NCBI RefSeq assembly: GCF_006517435.1
Contig: NZ_VHQG01000005.1
Location: forward strand, 265,222-329,221
Reading direction: 5' to 3'
DNA: 64,000 nt
Source of the DNA: Schumannella soli
GTDB taxonomy: Bacteria; Actinomycetota; Actinomycetes; Actinomycetales; Microbacteriaceae
Part shown: in pieces, positions 14,820-22,218 of the stretch
Layout: every line of letters starts with the position of its first letter
How positions within the stretch are numbered: position 1 is the first letter of the stretch
Program-made: the position numbers and the translations under genes
The notes under the pieces: model-generated
Database searches by the model: none
The model's input: only the letters and a program-made list of their open reading frames with translations
Told to the model about the DNA's origin: nothing

Positions 14820-16225
14820 CAGTCGAACCTCTCTCGATGGATGTGACGGGGGTCGGCCGAGCGCTGCTCGAGCTCGGCCTCGACGAGGTCGGCCCAGGCG
14901 TCGGAGCCGCAGATGTAGGTCTCCGCCGCGGCGGCCCTCGGGAACACGCTGTCGAAGGTGACGCCGCGGTCGCGGTCCTCCTGCGACAGCCATCCCGCGG
15001 CGCCGTCGGCGCGGCGGCCGATCGACAGATACGACCGCCATCCCCGCTGTCGGCAGATCTCGTGGATCTCCTGCCAGAGGTAGGTCGAGGTCGCGTCCGA
15101 CGCGCGCACCAGCACCGTCACGGCGCCGGGTGCGGCCTCCAGCCTCTCGAGCAGAGCGCGGGCGGGAGTCATCCCGATGCCGGCCGTCACGACCACGATC
15201 TCGTCGCGGCCGCGCGCGGAGTCGGTGAAGACGCCGTAGGGGCCCTCGAAGCTCACCGGTGTGCCGGGGACGAGCTGCGCCAGGCGGCGGGTTCCGTCGC
15301 CGAGCTCGCGGATCGTGATGCGCGCCGAGTGGTCGGTCGGCGCCGACGACAGCGAGATCGGGTGCGCATGCCACCAGGTGCGCCGCGACCAGAACCGCCA
15401 CTGGAAGAACTGGCCGCCTTCGGCCTTCAGCCGCGAGAGGCCCCGGCCGCGCAGGTGGATCGAGACCGCGTCGGCGCCGATCCGCTCGACGCGGTCGACC
15501 ACGACGCGGTGGCGCAGCGACTGCACGAGCGGCTCGACGAAGCGGAAGGTGACGATGGAGCCGAGAGCGACCACGTAGAGCGCGATCCAGTAGACCCGCT
15601 GCGCCGTGCCCTCGGCGAAGACCTGGCCCTGCGAGAACTGGTGCGGCAGCGCGGCGATCACGGCGCCGTACGAGAGCAGGTGGATGAGGTGCCACACCTC
15701 GTAGCGCAGGCGTCGCCGCACGGCGATCAGCGAGGTGACGATCACCGCGACGAAGAGCGCGATCGAGAGGTACGCCAGGGGCATGTCGGGTGAGCTGAAC
15801 AGGCTCGCGGTCTCGGCGGCGACGTTCACGCGGTCGTTGTAGGCGTACCCCGCGGTCAGCAGGGCGCCGTGACCGAGCAGCAGGTAGAACGCGGGCTTGC
15901 CGAGCCGGCGGTGGCCGGCGATCGCCCGGTCGTGGCCGATCGTGCGGTCGATGAGCGGGATGCGCGCGGCGAGCACCAGCATGATCAGCACGAGGTTGCT
16001 GCCGACCAGCCCGGCGATGATCCCGCCGGCGGTGAGCGCGTCGCCGAGCCCGGTGATGGTCACGCCGTCGGCGAGGAAGAGCGAGACCGCGAGCGCGGTC
16101 GAGGCCCACGCGACGATGGTCAGCAGGTCGGCTCGAGCGTGACGCCGGCGGTGTCGGCGCAGGCGCGACGAGACGGCCGGCGCCGCGGATGCGGTCGCGG
16201 TCGGAGCGGTCAGCAGCCCGGTCAT
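14816..16225 (-). CDS. Ferric-reductase-like transmembrane FAD/NAD oxidoreductase
   Basis: A 469-residue protein. I start it at ATG 16225, with GAGGAAGGA seven bases upstream; the open frame to 16318 lacks that. Six helices (residues about 35-230) carry His pairs in the GHRRLGKPAFYLLLGHG and WHLIHLLSYG helices, expected to ligate b-type haem. Residues 240-340 are an FR-type FAD domain with HPISLSSAP. Residues 345-460 are an NAD(P)-binding module with TAGIGMTPARALLERL and the terminal YICGSDAW. It should move electrons from cytoplasmic NAD(P)H through haem to an outer acceptor, here plausibly the FMN protein that follows. The stop overlaps the next gene. Confidence 0.87.
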   Translation of the reverse strand: MTGLLTAPTATASAAPAVSSRLRRHRRRHARADLLTIVAWASTALAVSLFLADGVTITGLGDALTAGGIIAGLVGSNLVLIMLVLAARIPLIDRTIGHDRAIAGHRRLGKPAFYLLLGHGALLTAGYAYNDRVNVAAETASLFSSPDMPLAYLSIALFVAVIVTSLIAVRRRLRYEVWHLIHLLSYGAVIAALPHQFSQGQVFAEGTAQRVYWIALYVVALGSIVTFRFVEPLVQSLRHRVVVDRVERIGADAVSIHLRGRGLSRLKAEGGQFFQWRFWSRRTWWHAHPISLSSAPTDHSARITIRELGDGTRRLAQLVPGTPVSFEGPYGVFTDSARGRDEIVVVTAGIGMTPARALLERLEAAPGAVTVLVRASDATSTYLWQEIHEICRQRGWRSYLSIGRRADGAAGWLSQEDRDRGVTFDSVFPRAAAAETYICGSDAWADLVEAELEQRSADPRHIHRERFDW

Positions 16226-16314
16226 CGTGAGGTCCTTCCTCGGTGGGTGGATCTCAGTGTCGGAAGGCCGCCTATGGCCGGGCCGCGAGAAACGACGTTC
16301 CCGGGCGAGAGAAC

Positions 16315-17649
16315 TCACATCTTCGGAAGACGCGCCTCGGCGCGGAACCCGGGGGCGAGGTTCTGCACGCGCGCATCGCCACCGGCGGCGACGGCGACGG
16401 CGCGCACCAGGGCGAGGCCGAGCCCGCTGCCCGGTCGGCGCCGCGCGTCGTCGGGGCGTGCGAAGCGCTCGAACGCCCGCGGCAGGAAGTCCTCCGGGGC
16501 TCCGGGCCCGTCGTCGTCGACGCGCAGCAGGATCTCGTCGCCGTGGTCGTCGAGGGTGACCACGATCCGGCCCGTCCGCTCGACGGCGCGGATCGCGTTC
16601 GCGAGCAGGTTGTCGGCGACGCGCGAGAGCGCGAGCGGCTCCACCCGATACCGTGCCGCGGGGTCGTCGAGCTTGACCTCGTCGTCGATCTCGATGTCGA
16701 GGTCGGCGACGCGCACGCGGGCGCGATCGATCGCGGCGAGCACGTCATCCAGCACCTCGGCGCCCGTCTCGCTCGCGTCATGGGCGCCGCCGTCGTCGAG
16801 TCGCGACAGCTCGAGGAGGTTGGTGGCCAGGCCGGTCAGACGATCGACCGAGGTCGTCGCGGCCGCGAGTCCGGCCTCGACGCCGGCCGGGTCGTCGAGT
16901 CGACGCCGGGTCAGCTCCAGTTCGGCCCCCAGCGTCGCCAGCGGAGTGCGCAGCTCGTGCGCGGCGTCGGAGACCATCTGACGCTCGCGATCCGCGCTCG
17001 CGCGCACGCGCTGAACGAAGCCGTTGAGCGTGGCGGCGAGCCGGGCGAGCTCGTCGTCGTTGTCGGCGACGGGCAGCAGCTCGGCGGCGTCGAGCGCCTG
17101 GGCATGGCGCCGCAGCTCCTCGACGGGGCGCAGGGCGCCGCGGGCGAGCATCCACGACGCGCCGATCACGACGACGAGCAGGCCGGCGCCCGTCAGCAGG
17201 AACACGGTGTCGATGCCTGAGACGGCCGAGCGGCTCGACGACACATCGCGCGCGGCCCACATCGACCACACGCCGTCGCTGGTCGCGACGCGCTCGCTCA
17301 CGATCACATAGGAGCGCCCCTCGTCGTCGTCGAGGGTGAAGTCGGTGCCGTCGGCCGTCGCCGCGATGACCTGCCGCACGTCGTGGGGGGCGGTGTCGCG
17401 CACGGTCGTACCGTCGGGCGCGCGGATGACGATCAGCAGTCCGTTCGCGACGGCGTCGGGCCCCTCGTCGGGGTTGCGCTGCAGGTCGGTCGCGAACGAC
17501 GTGAGGTCGGAGCGCGCCAGGCTGACGCCGCTGTCGTGCAGCAGGCGGGTGATCTCGGCACGCGCCACGAGCAGTGCGACGGTCAGCAGCAGGGCCGCCA
17601 TGATCGACGTGCCGACGACCAGTCGGGTGCGGATGCGCCATCGCCTCAC
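16315..17649 (-). CDS. Sensor histidine kinase with HAMP domain
   Basis: A 444-residue kinase starting at GTG 17649, overlapping the regulator's stop by GTGA. Two transmembrane helices (residues about 8-28 and 145-167) bracket an extracytoplasmic sensor domain of about 115 residues without recognisable metal ligands. HAMP follows. The H box is SDAAHELRTPLATL, the N box LADNLLANAIRAVER-like, and the DDDGPGAPEDFLPRAFERF and GSGLGLALVRAV segments are the G boxes. It should autophosphorylate and pass phosphate to the adjacent regulator. It lies inside the redox operon, so the operon probably carries its own control. It ends 89 bases before the reductase gene. Confidence 0.92.
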   Translation of the reverse strand: MRRWRIRTRLVVGTSIMAALLLTVALLVARAEITRLLHDSGVSLARSDLTSFATDLQRNPDEGPDAVANGLLIVIRAPDGTTVRDTAPHDVRQVIAATADGTDFTLDDDEGRSYVIVSERVATSDGVWSMWAARDVSSSRSAVSGIDTVFLLTGAGLLVVVIGASWMLARGALRPVEELRRHAQALDAAELLPVADNDDELARLAATLNGFVQRVRASADRERQMVSDAAHELRTPLATLGAELELTRRRLDDPAGVEAGLAAATTSVDRLTGLATNLLELSRLDDGGAHDASETGAEVLDDVLAAIDRARVRVADLDIEIDDEVKLDDPAARYRVEPLALSRVADNLLANAIRAVERTGRIVVTLDDHGDEILLRVDDDGPGAPEDFLPRAFERFARPDDARRRPGSGLGLALVRAVAVAAGGDARVQNLAPGFRAEARLPKM

Positions 17650-18323
17650 GCGGTCACCTCGACGAGACGGTATCCCTGCCCGCGCACCGTCTCGATCGCG
17701 GCGGTCGATCCGGCGGCATCCAGCTTCTTGCGCACGTAGCGCACGTACTGGTCGACGATGCTCGGGTCGATGTGCGCCGTGCCCCAGACCTCGCCGAGCA
17801 GGTCGGACCGCGACGCGACCTGCGGCGATCGGGTCAGCAGGGCCCTCAGCAGGCCCTGCTCGCGGATGGTCAGCGTGACGGGCGCGTCGCCGACCTGGAT
17901 GCGGTTGGCGACGAGGTCGATGGCGAGATTCCCCAGCTCGAGCCGGGTCTTCGCCTGGCTGGCCTGACGGCGCAGGAGCGCCCGGATGCGCGCCGAGAAC
18001 TCCGGCAGCGCGAACGGCTTGGTCAGGTAGTCGTCGGCTCCGGAGTCGAGGCCGCGCACGCGGTCGTCGACCGCGTCGCGCGCCGTCAGCATGAGGATCG
18101 GGAAGGCGAGCTCGCGTGCCCGCAGCTGCCGACACAGCTCGAATCCGGTCATCTGCGGCAGCATCACGTCGATCGCCGCGGCGTCGAACTCGGTCGACGA
18201 GGCGGCGATCAGCGCCTGGATGCCGTCGCCGCAGACGGTCGCCTCGTGACCGTCGTCGGCGAGCGAGCGAGAGACGACGGCGGCCATGGCCGGATCGTCT
18301 TCGACGACCAGGATCCGGGCCAT
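17646..18323 (-). CDS. OmpR-family response regulator
   Basis: A 225-residue regulator whose ATG directly abuts the VIT stop codon. The receiver domain has the acidic pair EDD (8-10), phosphoacceptor Asp52 in AAIDVMLP, the conserved Thr in LMLTARD and Lys in YLTKPF. The C-terminal winged helix (about residues 128-225) includes LTIREQGLLRALLTRSPQVASRSDLLGEVW and VDQYVRYVRKKL, ending with the GQGYRL wing. It partners the kinase that follows. No repeat resembling its operator was identified, but the VIT promoter region is the natural place to look. Confidence 0.93.
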   Translation of the reverse strand: MARILVVEDDPAMAAVVSRSLADDGHEATVCGDGIQALIAASSTEFDAAAIDVMLPQMTGFELCRQLRARELAFPILMLTARDAVDDRVRGLDSGADDYLTKPFALPEFSARIRALLRRQASQAKTRLELGNLAIDLVANRIQVGDAPVTLTIREQGLLRALLTRSPQVASRSDLLGEVWGTAHIDPSIVDQYVRYVRKKLDAAGSTAAIETVRGQGYRLVEVTA

Positions 18324-19046
18324 TCAGGCCACCCCCGCCGCGCCGACCAGCGACCCGATCGCGAAGGTGGCCGCGAGGGCGAGCGCGCCCCCGACGACGA
18401 CGCGCAGCGTCGGCCGCGCGGCGGGGCTGCCGCCCAGGCGCGCGCCGGTCGCGCCGGTGATCGCCAGCGCGACGAGCACGACGACGACGACCGCGGGCAC
18501 CCGCACCGGCTCGGGCAGCAGCGCCGCGGCGAAGGGGAGCGCGCCGCCGATGGTGAATGCCGCCGCTGAGGCGCCGGCGGCGTGCCACGGGCTCACCAGG
18601 TCGCCGCGGTCGATGCCGAGCTCGACCTCCAGGTGCGCGCCGAGCGCATCGGCCGCGGTCAGCTCGGTCGCCACCTGACGGGCGGTCGCGGCGCTGAGGA
18701 CCTTGCGGCGGTACAGCTCGGTGAGCTCTTCGAGCTCTTCGACGGGCTGCTTGCGCAACTCTCGCTCCTCTTTCGCGATGAGCGCCCGCTCGCTGTCGCG
18801 CTGGCTCGAGACCGACACGTATTCGCCGAGCGCCATCGAGACGGCGCCGCCGATGAGCGCGGCGAGCCCCGCGGCGATGATGGGCGGCAGCGCGGGGGTC
18901 GCGGCGGCCACACCGACGACGATCGCGGCGACCGAGACGATCCCGTCGTTCGCGCCGAGCACCCCGGCGCGAAGCCAGTTCAGGCGCCCGTTCACACCGG
19001 CGGCGTGCGGCTCATCGGCATGGGTCGGCGGTGCTGCGTCGGTCAT
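18324..19046 (-). CDS. VIT1/CCC1-family Fe/Mn transporter
   Basis: A 240-residue membrane protein. ATG 19046 is chosen for its AAGGGGG ribosome site; an earlier in-frame start at 19067 lacks one. The family core is the GRLNWLRAGVLGANDGIVSVAAIVVGVA helix, the ALIGGAVSMALGEYVSVSSQRDSE helix with the EYxS metal-site pattern, an acidic cytoplasmic loop (ALIAKEERELRKQPVEELEELTELY) expected to bind metal, and three C-terminal helices. Relatives transport Fe2+ or Mn2+ against proton flux; bacterial members act in export or storage. It is first in an operon with the two-component system and the flavin/haem reductase genes, tying metal transport to redox. Confidence 0.87.
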   Translation of the reverse strand: MTDAAPPTHADEPHAAGVNGRLNWLRAGVLGANDGIVSVAAIVVGVAAATPALPPIIAAGLAALIGGAVSMALGEYVSVSSQRDSERALIAKEERELRKQPVEELEELTELYRRKVLSAATARQVATELTAADALGAHLEVELGIDRGDLVSPWHAAGASAAAFTIGGALPFAAALLPEPVRVPAVVVVVLVALAITGATGARLGGSPAARPTLRVVVGGALALAATFAIGSLVGAAGVA

Positions 19047-19065
19047 GTGGGCCCCCTTCGCGGTC

Positions 19066-19071
19066 ACAGTA
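19066..19071 (-). promoter_or_regulatory. -10 hexamer TACTGT of the VIT operon
   Basis: On the complement TACTGT lies 20 bases before ATG 19046, giving a predicted short leader with the ribosome site. It would drive the seven-gene island operon. Confidence 0.45.
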
Positions 19072-19174
19072 GACGGATCGAAGGTCCTCCGGGGCTGTCG
19101 AGGGCGCAGATGTGCGGACTCTCATGAGGCGACACGAGCACTACGGAGTCACGACCGCGCGATCGCGGCTTCGG

Positions 19175-19531
19175 TCAGACCGTGCGCAGCAGATCGGCGA
19201 TCTTGTCGAGCGACCCCGGCACGAGCGCGTAGTAGGCCCAGGTGCCGCGCTTCGAGCGGGTGAGGAAGCCCGCCTCCATCAGCACCTTGAGGTGATGCGA
19301 GACGGTGGGCTGAGACAGACCGAGCGGCCCCTGCAGGTCGCAGACGCATGCCTCCTGGCCGACGTGCGACGCGACGATCGAGACGATCCGCACGCGGGTC
19401 GGGTCGGCGAGCGCCTTCAGGGTGCGAGCGACGGTCTCGGCGCCGGCGGGATCGATCGCCTCCTTCGTGAGGGGCGCGCAGCAGGCGGCGGCCGAGACGT
19501 CGGTGATCGGGAGCAGCTCGGCGACAGGCAT
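19175..19531 (-). CDS. arsR: ArsR/SmtB-family arsenic-responsive repressor
   Basis: A 118-residue repressor, divergent from arsC. The winged helix runs from TVARTLKALADPTRVRIVSIV through LSQPTVSHHLKVLMEAGFL (recognition helix) to KRGTWAYYAL (wing). Cysteines sit in an N-terminal CC pair (Cys17-Cys18) and in ACVCDL (Cys62, Cys64). In Corynebacterium glutamicum ArsR an N-terminal Cys pair and a central Cys from the other subunit bind As(III), and the arrangement here fits that type. It should repress both itself and arsC from the 96-base gap between them. Confidence 0.9.
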   Translation of the reverse strand: MPVAELLPITDVSAAACCAPLTKEAIDPAGAETVARTLKALADPTRVRIVSIVASHVGQEACVCDLQGPLGLSQPTVSHHLKVLMEAGFLTRSKRGTWAYYALVPGSLDKIADLLRTV

Positions 19532-19627
19532 GAGGCCATCATGCGCTCATCCATCGACGAATGTCTATATTGACGAGCATCGATGTTCGGGGTCACACTG
19601 GCGCTGACCGATCGTCTGGAGGATCCG
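19532..19627 (+). promoter_or_regulatory. Divergent arsR/arsC control region
   Basis: Contains a -10 like TATATT (19566-19571), flanked by CATCGA (19551-19556) and TCGATG (19580-19585), an interrupted inverted repeat spanning the predicted arsC start site. It is the likely ArsR operator. The GGAG ribosome site of arsC is at 19618-19621. Confidence 0.55.
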
Positions 19628-20047
19628 ATGCCCGACAAGCCCACCGTGCTGTTCGTGTGCGTGCACAACGCCGGCCGCTCGCAGATGGCCGCCGGGTGGC
19701 TGCGCGAGCTGGCCGGCGACCGCGTCGAGGTGCTGTCGGCTGGCAGTGAGCCCGCCGACCAGCTGAACCCGATGGCTGTAGCTGCGATGTCCGAGGTCGG
19801 CATCGACATCGCGAATGCCGAGCCCAAGATCCTGACCGTGGATGCCGTCCGCGAGTCCGACGTCGTCATCACGATGGGCTGCGGCGACACCTGCCCGGTC
19901 TTCCCCGGCAAGCGCTACGAGGACTGGGAGCTCACCGACCCGGCCGGCAAGTCCCTCGACGACGTCCGCCCCATCCGCGACGAGATCCGCGGCCGCATCG
20001 AGGCCCTCATCGCCGAGATCGTCCCCGCCCAGGGGGCGACAGCATGA
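19628..20047 (+). CDS. arsC: Arsenate reductase, low-molecular-weight phosphatase type
   Basis: A 139-residue reductase from ATG 19628, which has GGAGG eight bases upstream; the in-frame ATG at 19583 has none. The phosphate loop is CVHNAGRS (Cys11-Ser18). MGCGDTCPVFPGKRYEDWELTDPAG carries the second-cysteine region and the general-acid Asp. The sequence is of the actinobacterial type that uses mycothiol/mycoredoxin or thioredoxin to reduce arsenate to arsenite. It is first in a three-gene operon; its stop overlaps the next start (ATGA). No arsenite exporter is encoded in the island, so the product must leave by another route. Confidence 0.92.
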   Translation: MPDKPTVLFVCVHNAGRSQMAAGWLRELAGDRVEVLSAGSEPADQLNPMAVAAMSEVGIDIANAEPKILTVDAVRESDVVITMGCGDTCPVFPGKRYEDWELTDPAGKSLDDVRPIRDEIRGRIEALIAEIVPAQGATA

Positions 20048-21426
20048 CCATCACCGACAGCGCGCCTATCGCGGCGGTCGCGGGCCAGCGCGAGACCAGC
20101 CTTCCCGTCGTCATCATCGGAGCAGGTCCGGTCGGCCTCGCCGCGGCCGCTCAACTGCTCGAACGCGGCATCGAGCCGCTCGTCCTCGAGCGCGGCGACC
20201 ACGCCGGCGCGGCGATCAGCGAGTGGGGCCACATCCGGCTCTTCTCGCCGTGGCGGCACGTCACCGACGCCGCCTCGGTGCGGCTGCTCGAAGCGCAGGG
20301 CTGGACGCCGCAGCACCCCGACGCGCTGCCGACGGGCCATGAGCTCGTGAAGCACTACCTCGCGCCGCTCGCTGCGACCCCGCAGCTCGCGTCGCGGATC
20401 CGCTACGGCGTCACCGTCGAGAACGTCTCCCGCGACGGCATGGATCGGACGCGAACGGCTGGTCGCGACACGACCCCGTTCCTCATCCGCGTCGACTCCC
20501 GCGGTGACGCCGACGAGATCCGTGCCCGAGCCGTCATCGACGCCTCCGGCACCTTCTCCACCCCGAACCCGGTGACCACATCCGGACTCGCCCCTCGACA
20601 CAGCGCCGAGGTCGCCGACCGGCTCACCCACGGCCTGCCCGACGTGCTCGGTCGCGACCGCGCGCAGTTCGCCGGGCGCCGCGTCGTGGTCGTCGGGGCG
20701 GGGCACTCGGCCGCCAACGCGCTGATCGCGCTGCGCCGCCTCGCCGAGCAGGAGCCCGGCACGACCATCACCTGGGCGATCCGCTCGGCCGACCCGCACC
20801 GCGTCGTCGGATCCGACGACGATCAGCTGCCGGGACGCGCGTCACTCGGCGCCGCCACGCGCGAGCTCATCGACGACAATGCGGTGACGCTGGTCGATCG
20901 GTTCCTGATCGACGATGTCGAGCCGCGAGGTGATGCCGTGGCGCTGGTCGGCACGCGCGCTGGGGCGCCGACGGCCATCGAAGCCGACGTTGTCGTCGTC
21001 GGGACCGGATTCCGGCCCGACCTCGACGGACTCCGCGAGATCCGGCTGCGCCTCGACGACGTCGTCGAGGCGCCGGAGAAGCTGGCCCCGCTCATCGACC
21101 CCAACGAGCACTCCTGCGGCTCGGTGCCGCCGCACGGCGTCGACGAGCTCAGCCACCCCGAGAAGGGCTTCTGGCTGGCCGGGATGAAGTCCTACGGCCG
21201 CGCGCCGACGTTCCTGCTGCTCACCGGCTACGAGCAGGTGCGCTCGATCGCCGATGAGCTCGCCGGTCGCCACGAGGAGGCCCGCCGCATCGAGCTCGTG
21301 CTCCCCGAGACCGGCGTCTGCTCGACCGACCTCGCCGCCGGTTCCTGCTGCATCGTGCCGGCCGCCAGCGAGCGCAGTGCGGTCTCGGACCTGACGCTGA
21401 CCGCGAAGCCCGCCTCCTGCTGCTGA
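20044..21426 (+). CDS. Arsenic-cluster FAD/NAD(P) oxidoreductase with Cys-rich tail
   Basis: A 460-residue flavoprotein. The FAD site is VVIIGAGPVGLAAAAQLLERG (from about residue 22), and the second Rossmann site is VVVVGAGHSAANALIALRR (about 217). The FxGxxxHS-like and VVVGTGFRPDL segments resemble flavin-containing monooxygenases found in actinobacterial ars operons. The last 45 residues are unusual: CSTDLAAGSCCIVPAA and a terminal SCC, giving two Cys pairs and one further Cys in a flexible tail. These could deliver or bind As(III), but that is inference. Possible reactions are oxidation of arsenite or of an organoarsenical. It overlaps both neighbours, so it is translated with arsC and the acetyltransferase. 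Confidence 0.8.
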   Translation: MTITDSAPIAAVAGQRETSLPVVIIGAGPVGLAAAAQLLERGIEPLVLERGDHAGAAISEWGHIRLFSPWRHVTDAASVRLLEAQGWTPQHPDALPTGHELVKHYLAPLAATPQLASRIRYGVTVENVSRDGMDRTRTAGRDTTPFLIRVDSRGDADEIRARAVIDASGTFSTPNPVTTSGLAPRHSAEVADRLTHGLPDVLGRDRAQFAGRRVVVVGAGHSAANALIALRRLAEQEPGTTITWAIRSADPHRVVGSDDDQLPGRASLGAATRELIDDNAVTLVDRFLIDDVEPRGDAVALVGTRAGAPTAIEADVVVVGTGFRPDLDGLREIRLRLDDVVEAPEKLAPLIDPNEHSCGSVPPHGVDELSHPEKGFWLAGMKSYGRAPTFLLLTGYEQVRSIADELAGRHEEARRIELVLPETGVCSTDLAAGSCCIVPAASERSAVSDLTLTAKPASCC

Positions 21427-21929
21427 TGCGCATCCGCCCCATGGTCGAGGGGGACTGGCCCGCTGTCGAGGAGATCTACCGCGCCGGCATCGCCACCGGC
21501 AACGCGACCTTCGAATCAGAGCCGCCCACCTGGGAACGATTCGACGCCACGCGCCGGCCGGAACTCAGACTCGTCGCCACCGACGAGAGGGGCGACGTCG
21601 TCGGCTGGGCAGCGGTGTCGAGCGTCTCGGCAAGGCTGGTCTACGCCGGAGTCGTCGAGCACTCGGTCTACGTGCACCCCGACCACGCTGGCCGGGGCGT
21701 CGGCCGGGCTCTCGTCGACCAACTCCTGGCGCAGGCGCCGGAAGCCGGAGTCTGGACGATCCAGTCGAGCATCTTCCCCGAGAACACCGCGAGCCTCCGA
21801 CTCCACGCCGAGGCCCGATTCCGAACCGTCGGGACTCGGGAGCGCATCGCGCTCATGACCTACGGTCCGCACGAAGGACAGTGGCGTGACACGATCCTCA
21901 TCGAATGGCGCGCTCGAGCCGACCACTGA
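21426..21929 (+). CDS. arsN: ArsN-like GNAT N-acetyltransferase
   Basis: A 167-residue GNAT protein whose ATG overlaps the previous stop. The sequence matches the phosphinothricin/arsinothricin acetyltransferase group: GIATGNATFESEPPTWERFDA near the start, then RLVYAGVVEHSVYVHPDHAGRGVGRALVDQLLAQA with the acetyl-CoA loop, the SSIFPENTASLRLHAEARFRTVGTRERIA stretch and the final GQWRDTILIEWR. In arsenic clusters this family (ArsN1) acetylates arsinothricin or phosphinothricin. Its third place in an arsR-arsC-flavoprotein operon supports arsinothricin resistance; methionine sulfoximine-type substrates are the alternative. Confidence 0.82.
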   Translation: MRIRPMVEGDWPAVEEIYRAGIATGNATFESEPPTWERFDATRRPELRLVATDERGDVVGWAAVSSVSARLVYAGVVEHSVYVHPDHAGRGVGRALVDQLLAQAPEAGVWTIQSSIFPENTASLRLHAEARFRTVGTRERIALMTYGPHEGQWRDTILIEWRARADH

Positions 21930-22096
21930 GTCTTGATCCGGCTGCGGGAGCTGCGCTCCCTTGCCGCTCGACACGGTGGGGACTCGGTCAGCCGACCACG
22001 ATCCAAGGGCTATGAACCGGGGCACCTGCACCCGTGGCGCCCCTGCGTTTGACCGTGCGCCGGGTGCGAATGGGTAAGCGAACGAATGCAGGTGGT

Positions 22097-22218
22097 TTCG
22101 CCCTGATCTGCCGCGCCTGCCGTCCTTCGGCCGCATCCCAACCTCTGCCACTCCACTGCTCTTCGTTTGTGAATTGACAGAGGTTGGGATGTGCGCAGGC
22201 GCGGCAGATCAGGGCGAA
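22097..22218. repeat. Long two-stem hairpin B at island cargo boundary
   Basis: Outer arms of 24 bp are perfectly complementary (22097-22120 with 22195-22218). Inside is a second perfect 14-bp stem (CATCCCAACCTCTG at 22134-22147 with 22178-22191) and a 30-base loop. The right outer arm contains the stop codon of the KAP gene, so coding and palindrome overlap. It is far larger than a usual terminator. Confidence 0.85.
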
